DNA of 64,000 nucleotides from Catenulispora sp. GP43 (GTDB lineage: Bacteria > Actinomycetota > Actinomycetes > Streptomycetales > Catenulisporaceae), in the NCBI RefSeq assembly GCF_041260665.1, contig NZ_JBGCCT010000004.1, positions 124,001 through 188,000 of the forward strand, read 5' to 3'. Under the pieces are notes generated by a model that saw only the letters and a list, made by a program, of their open reading frames with translations, did no database searches and had not been told where the DNA came from. A program made the position numbers and the translations under genes. Below are positions 59,900-64,000 of the stretch, piece by piece. Within the stretch, counting starts at the first letter, position 1. Each line of letters opens with the position of its first letter.

Positions 59900-60936
59900 T
59901 CGCAGTCGCCCTTGCAGGACATGGTCGCCGAGTCGTCGAAGGCGTACGAGTACGCATAAGGCTCAGCGTCCTTGTACACCAGCTTCGCGTAGTCGACCGG
60001 CCACTTCGCGGGATCGCAGTTCTGGCGGCCGGACCACTGGCCGGTGCAGCAGTAGGCGTCGCCGCCGAACGCCGCGCACGGGGTCGTGCACGCCACGACC
60101 TGGCCGGCCGCCTTGACCTGCATGGGGCCCGGGCACACGATCGGCTTGGTGCACGAGCCCTGATAACAGCCGTCCTGGGAGACCGGGTCCGGTCCGACGC
60201 GGTGGCTGGTGTTGATGTACATCGGCAGGTTCGACCCGTCGACCAGGCTCACGTCGTAGAAGTCCAGGCCGTCGAAGGAGTCCAGGGTCAGCTCGGCGAG
60301 GGTCGCCGGCGGGGCTCCCGCGCCGCGGCACTGGAACACGCCGCCGCAGTCGCCGCTCAGGCAGTGGCCGGAGCCGGAGGCGGAGAAGGTGCAGCCGGTA
60401 CGTCCCCAGACCCGGCCGCCCCAGCCCTGCGGGACCGCGAAGGTGACGCTCTGGCCCGGGTCGAGACGCCAGCCGGTCTGCGGGATCGGGTGCTGGGCGT
60501 TCGGGTTCGTCGCCGCCCAGATGGTCTGGGTGTCGGCGTTCACGATGGTGATCAGGTGCGCGCCGGCGGGGCGGGCGACGGATCCGGGACTGGAGGTGGT
60601 GCTGGATGTGCTGGACACGCTGGACGCGTTCTGTGTCGGCGAGCCGGCGCGCGCCGACGTCGAAGGCTGCGAGCCGGTCGCACTCGCCCGTGATGTCGAA
60701 GACGACGCCGATGTCGCCGAGGTGGAGGAACCCGCCGGGCTTTGGGCCGAGGAAGTCGATCCGGATCCCGACCCGGATGCGGTCTGCGCCACAGCCGAAT
60801 TCGAGGCCTGATTCGCGCTGCCACGACTCGCTCCGAACCCGGCGAGCCACAGCACGAGCGCGAGCGCCGCCATGCCTGCCAGTCCGCCGGCCACGATGGG
60901 CCGATATCCGCGTCGTCCGCTGCGATGCCCGGTCAT
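59863..60936 (-). CDS. Membrane-anchored thaumatin-like protein (TLP1)
   Basis: 357 residues from the ATG at 60936, which overlaps the TLP2 stop by four bases (ATGA). A basic lead and one hydrophobic helix (VAGGLAGMAALALVLWLAGFG) anchor or export the protein. A ~80-residue Ser/Thr/Ala linker precedes a thaumatin domain from residue ~125: GWRLDPGQSVTFAVPQGW, RVWGRTGC, HCLSGDCGG and DFYDVSLVDGSNLPM, with 14 cysteines arranged as in TLP2. Eukaryotic thaumatin-like proteins bind or cut beta-1,3-glucan and inhibit fungi. Its neighbours encode a beta-1,3-glucanase-type sensor and another TLP, which supports a fungal cell-wall target. The 3' end overlaps the conservon GTPase gene. Confidence 0.92.
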   Translation of the reverse strand: MTGHRSGRRGYRPIVAGGLAGMAALALVLWLAGFGASRGSANQASNSAVAQTASGSGSGSTSSAQSPAGSSTSATSASSSTSRASATGSQPSTSARAGSPTQNASSVSSTSSTTSSPGSVARPAGAHLITIVNADTQTIWAATNPNAQHPIPQTGWRLDPGQSVTFAVPQGWGGRVWGRTGCTFSASGSGHCLSGDCGGVFQCRGAGAPPATLAELTLDSFDGLDFYDVSLVDGSNLPMYINTSHRVGPDPVSQDGCYQGSCTKPIVCPGPMQVKAAGQVVACTTPCAAFGGDAYCCTGQWSGRQNCDPAKWPVDYAKLVYKDAEPYAYSYAFDDSATMSCKGDCDYRIVFGTSSNR

Positions 60937-61991
60937 GGGCTCACTCCCCACGTAATCCGATAGCTGCACTCCCCCGTGCATGTCAGAACACTGGTGGCGT
61001 CGTCGTCCACGTACGAGTACGCGAACGGCTCGGCCTTCTTGAACACCGCGGCGGAATCGACCGGCCACTTGGCGGGGTCGCACGCGGCCCGGCTCGACCA
61101 CTGGCCGAGGCAGCACATCTGGTCGCCGCCCAGGGCCAGGCACGAACTCTTGCACGCGGTGACCGCGCCGCCGCGGACCACTTGGAGCACCGACGGGCAC
61201 GTGGCGCTGGCGTCGCGGGTGCAGCCGGCCTTGGTGCAGCCGTCCGGGCTCATCGGGTCCGGGGTGCGGCCGCCGGACTGGTTGACGTACATCGGCAGGT
61301 TGTTGCCCTCGACGAGGCTGACGTCGTAGAAGTCCATGCCCTGCCAGGCGTTGAGGTTGAACTCGGCCAGCGTGGAGGGGAACTCGCCCCAGGTGCTGCC
61401 GCACTGGAACTTGCCCTGGCAGTCCCCTGACAGGCAGTGGCCGGTCCCGGCGGAGTTGAACGCGCAGCCGGCGCGCGCCCAGACGCGGACGTCCCAGTGG
61501 TCGGGGATGCTGATGGTGACGCTGGCCCCCGGGGCCAGGACCCAGCCGGTCGCGGCGACGGGGTGCTTCGGGTCGGCGGCGACGGCGGGCCAGATGGTCT
61601 GGGAGAGCTTGTTGACCATGGTGAGGGTGCGCGGGCCGGTGGCGGGGCCGGTACCGGATGGGGCGGTGGTGGCGGTGCCGGGTGGGGCGGTGGTGCCGGT
61701 ACCGGGCAGGGCGGTGGTGCCGGACTTCGGCACGGTGGCCAGTGGTGCGGTGGCCGTCGAGGCGCCGGTCTGTGACGTGGTGACCATCGGCGCACTGGTC
61801 GGCGGTGCGATGGATGGCGATGCGCTGGACGGCGATTGCTGTGGGCTGGATTGCGATGAGCCCGGCTGCTGCGAAGAGGGCTTTCCAGCCGTGACCGCTG
61901 TCCCGCTGGAGCACGCGGCCGCCGTGATGACACAGACCACGGCTGCGCTCAGCGCGAGCAGCCATCGCACCGATATCTCAGGATGCTTCAT
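60933..61991 (-). CDS. Thaumatin-like lipoprotein (TLP2)
   Basis: 352 residues from the ATG at 61991 (MKHPEISVRWLLALSAAVV), overlapping the end of the sigma-GH128 gene by 14 bp. The signal ends in a lipobox-like ITAAAC followed by SSG, so the mature protein is probably lipid-anchored outside the membrane. A ~100-residue Ser/Thr/Pro linker is followed by the thaumatin domain: GWVLAPGASVTISIPDHW, RVWARAGC, HCLSGDCQG and DFYDVSLVEGNNLPM, with 14 cysteines. It shares the same Cys pattern and linker style with TLP1; the two are paralogues. Expected role: extracellular binding or hydrolysis of beta-glucan or a related polysaccharide. Confidence 0.92.
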   Translation of the reverse strand: MKHPEISVRWLLALSAAVVCVITAAACSSGTAVTAGKPSSQQPGSSQSSPQQSPSSASPSIAPPTSAPMVTTSQTGASTATAPLATVPKSGTTALPGTGTTAPPGTATTAPSGTGPATGPRTLTMVNKLSQTIWPAVAADPKHPVAATGWVLAPGASVTISIPDHWDVRVWARAGCAFNSAGTGHCLSGDCQGKFQCGSTWGEFPSTLAEFNLNAWQGMDFYDVSLVEGNNLPMYVNQSGGRTPDPMSPDGCTKAGCTRDASATCPSVLQVVRGGAVTACKSSCLALGGDQMCCLGQWSSRAACDPAKWPVDSAAVFKKAEPFAYSYVDDDATSVLTCTGECSYRITWGVSP

Positions 61992-63933
61992 ACGCCACCC
62001 CCATCGGAGTCGGCGAACCATTCTGGAACAACGCGGTGCCCGTCTGGGCACCCGACGCCGCCAGCCCGAACCACGCGTAGCGCTCGACGTACGGCAGCGA
62101 GTCGAGCATCGCCGCGGAGGCGGTGACGAAGGCGGCCTGCTGGTTCGGGGCCGGATACTGCGTGCCGCCGGAGAAGGAGATGAGCGCGTACTCGGTGACC
62201 CAGATCGGCAGGTGGTAGCGGTCGTGGATGGCCTGGAGGTAGGACCGAAGCTGATCGACCGCCGGGCCGGTCCGGAAGTCCGAGCCGTACCAGTGCACGG
62301 TGATGAAATCGACGCGGTAGCCGCGCGCCGCCGCACCGGCCATGAAGCGGTCGAGCCAGCCGCCGGGCGTGGCCGCGCCGGTGGCGACCGCCGGACTGCC
62401 CAGGCGCAGGCCGGTGGCCTGGAGCTTGGGCCAAAGGTCCAGCGCCTGCTCCACGGTCATGTTGGACTGCGCGCCCATGTCGGGCTCGTTGAAGCCGAGC
62501 AGGGTGGAGCCCTGCGAGCGGGCTGTGGCCAGCGTGGCGGGGTCGGCGTTCTTCGCGCCCCAGATCATCGGGACGAACTCCGGGCCCGCGTGGCCGAGCT
62601 GGTCGATGCGGCTGGGCGACCAGTCGTAGTACCAGGAGGCTTTGGACGCGGTCAGTGCGGTGTCGAGGGCGGGGGCGCCCCAGGCTGCGACGCCCTTTTT
62701 CGGGCCCGTGTGCGCGGTGGGCGATGCCGGCGGCTTCGGGGCGGAGCTGGAACTGAGGCTGGGGCTGGAGGCGGCCGGCGACGACGACGAGCTCGGCTTG
62801 GGGGTCGGTGAGGGGCTCGCTATGGACACCGCGCTGCGGGAAGTGGTGGTCACGGCGGCGATCGAGGTGGGTGCCGGCACAGCGCCGGATGTCGAGGAGC
62901 CGGCCCAGACCGCCGTGGCGGCCACACTGACAGCGCCGGCCGCGGCCACCGCCGCGATCACGGCCGGGGCTTTGGCGGGCAGGAACCCGAGAAGCTTGCC
63001 GGAGCCGTGGCCGAGAGCCGCCGAGCCCGCCGAACCCGCCGAACCGTGAGCACCGCCGGCCGAACCAGCCCCGTGCCCGACTCCGTGCCCGCCCCCGAGC
63101 CCCAGCACCCCCGATCCGCCGGCCGCCGCCGTCGCCGCCTTGAACACCGCGGCGGCCAGCGCCGTCGGCACCACCGCCAGCGGCAGCCCGGCCAGCAGCT
63201 TCTCGACCGGCACCAGGTCGCTCGAGCGCGCGTCGCAGATCTCGCAGTCCCGGGTGTGGCCCACGAACCGTTTGCGCCACAAGGCGTTGCGGTGGCCGTC
63301 CCACCTGCTCGTCAGGTCCGACAGGCCCCGGCATCTCTCCGGCGCCCGCAGTGCGCGCACGACCACGCGCGTGGCCGACAGCTGCTGCTTCAGCCGCTGG
63401 ATGCGCACCGCGGCCTGGTTCTGCGGCACGCCGAGGGCCTCGGCCAGCTCGGCGCGGTCCAGGCGGCCGTGCTCGGCCAGCCACCACAGCCCCAGGAGCT
63501 CGCGGTTGCCGGCGTCCAGCCAGCCCGCCGCCTCGGCGACCTCCCGGCGCTGGCCGGTCAGTTCCAGGCGCAGGACCGTCAGGTCGGCGAAGTCGGCGGC
63601 GGGGTCGGCGACGGCCGCCGCCTCGTCCAGCGGCATGGTGCGGGCCTGCACCGCGCTGCGTGCGCGCTGGTGGTCGTGGACCTGGCGGATCGCGACCGCG
63701 ACCAGCCAGGACCGGAACGCCGCCGGGTCGCGGACGTCGCCCAGGCTCCGGACGGCGCGGACCATGGTCTCCTGGACGGCGTCGTCCACGTCGGCGTGCG
63801 ACTGGAGGGCGAAGCCGACGATGTTGTAGACCAGCGGCAGTGCTTCGGCGAGCAGATCGCGCAGCGCGGCCTGGTCGCCGCGCTGCGCCGCCCGCACGGT
63901 GGCGGCGTCGAATCCGCCCCGCGGTGCTCTCAT
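61978..63933 (-). CDS. ECF sigma factor fused to zinc anti-sigma motif, TM helix and extracellular GH128
   Basis: 651 residues from the ATG at 63933 (GAGGACGG upstream). Residues 10-95 are sigma region 2 (DVDDAVQETMVRAVRSL, then RSWLVAVAIRQVHDHQR). Residues 135-195 are sigma region 4 (RAELAEALGVPQNQAAVRIQRL). Residues 226-233 read HTRDCEIC, the HxxxCxxC of zinc anti-sigma domains. A Gly/His-rich stretch (280-312) and one membrane helix (323-345) follow, then a Ser/Pro linker. Residues 413-651 are a GH128-type barrel with LGFNEPD (acid/base Glu483) and IWVTEYA (nucleophile Glu581). One protein thus joins a glucan-recognising ectodomain to a promoter-recognising cytoplasmic domain. It heads the operon with two thaumatin-like proteins. 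The 67 bases upstream hold no clear ECF promoter. Confidence 0.93.
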   Translation of the reverse strand: MRAPRGGFDAATVRAAQRGDQAALRDLLAEALPLVYNIVGFALQSHADVDDAVQETMVRAVRSLGDVRDPAAFRSWLVAVAIRQVHDHQRARSAVQARTMPLDEAAAVADPAADFADLTVLRLELTGQRREVAEAAGWLDAGNRELLGLWWLAEHGRLDRAELAEALGVPQNQAAVRIQRLKQQLSATRVVVRALRAPERCRGLSDLTSRWDGHRNALWRKRFVGHTRDCEICDARSSDLVPVEKLLAGLPLAVVPTALAAAVFKAATAAAGGSGVLGLGGGHGVGHGAGSAGGAHGSAGSAGSAALGHGSGKLLGFLPAKAPAVIAAVAAAGAVSVAATAVWAGSSTSGAVPAPTSIAAVTTTSRSAVSIASPSPTPKPSSSSSPAASSPSLSSSSAPKPPASPTAHTGPKKGVAAWGAPALDTALTASKASWYYDWSPSRIDQLGHAGPEFVPMIWGAKNADPATLATARSQGSTLLGFNEPDMGAQSNMTVEQALDLWPKLQATGLRLGSPAVATGAATPGGWLDRFMAGAAARGYRVDFITVHWYGSDFRTGPAVDQLRSYLQAIHDRYHLPIWVTEYALISFSGGTQYPAPNQQAAFVTASAAMLDSLPYVERYAWFGLAASGAQTGTALFQNGSPTPMGVAYEAS

Positions 63934-64000
63934 GCCGGGCCGTCCTCTGTATCAACTGTGGTCGACGGTGGTGGTTGTGCGATGACCATATAGAGGAGAC

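Overview
The window is high-GC DNA with strong GC bias at third codon positions, GTG starts and actinobacterial gene families: a SARP/AfsR regulator, a ROK repressor, a DUF6879 protein, a conservon and large secreted enzymes. It comes from a filamentous actinomycete, possibly of the Streptomyces or Catenulispora type. The species cannot be fixed from the sequence. No rRNA, tRNA, CRISPR array, insertion sequence or replication origin was seen.

Left end (1-10.6 kb): a UbiD-type decarboxylase cut by the window edge, a SARP/NB-ARC regulator, an M24-fold protein that has lost most metal ligands, and a FAD-linked oxidase. A three-gene operon follows: a TPR/membrane protein and two AlkB-like 2-oxoglutarate oxygenases. 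From 10.7 to 15.2 kb a ROK repressor precedes a very large secreted GH31 glucosidase with two carbohydrate-binding modules. From 15.4 to 20.9 kb lies an island of visibly lower GC: a probably leaderless membrane protein gene and an operon of a small protein, DUF6879, an NB-ARC/TPR STAND ATPase and a formyltransferase. A GGDEF/EAL c-di-GMP enzyme and a HEAT-repeat protein follow.

Centre (26.7-45.6 kb): a probable specialised-metabolite region. Its core is a tightly coupled minus-strand operon of methyltransferase, stand-alone condensation domain, flavin monooxygenase, P450, stand-alone carrier protein and PhyH dioxygenase. Two paralogous methyltransferases, an MFS exporter, a membrane acyltransferase, an FAD oxidoreductase, a zinc-ribbon methyltransferase, an unsecreted solute-binding protein, a molybdopterin oxidoreductase, an FAD-linked oxidase and a DGPF/YCII protein surround it. 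No adenylation domain or PKS is present, so the chemistry cannot be closed within the window.

Right part (45.9-64 kb): a secreted CHAP/propeller gene broken by an in-frame TAG, a short exported peptide gene, and a sedolisin protease with a large secreted companion, flanked by two HTH regulators with related DNA-binding ends. Then come an FAD amine oxidase-like enzyme, a roadblock protein and a complete conservon (histidine-kinase-like protein, roadblock protein, DUF742 protein, Ras-like GTPase). At the right edge is the most striking locus: an ECF sigma factor fused to a zinc anti-sigma motif, a membrane helix and an extracellular GH128 beta-1,3-glucanase domain. It is translationally coupled to two thaumatin-like proteins. 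This looks like a built-in sensor and effector for fungal-type beta-glucan.
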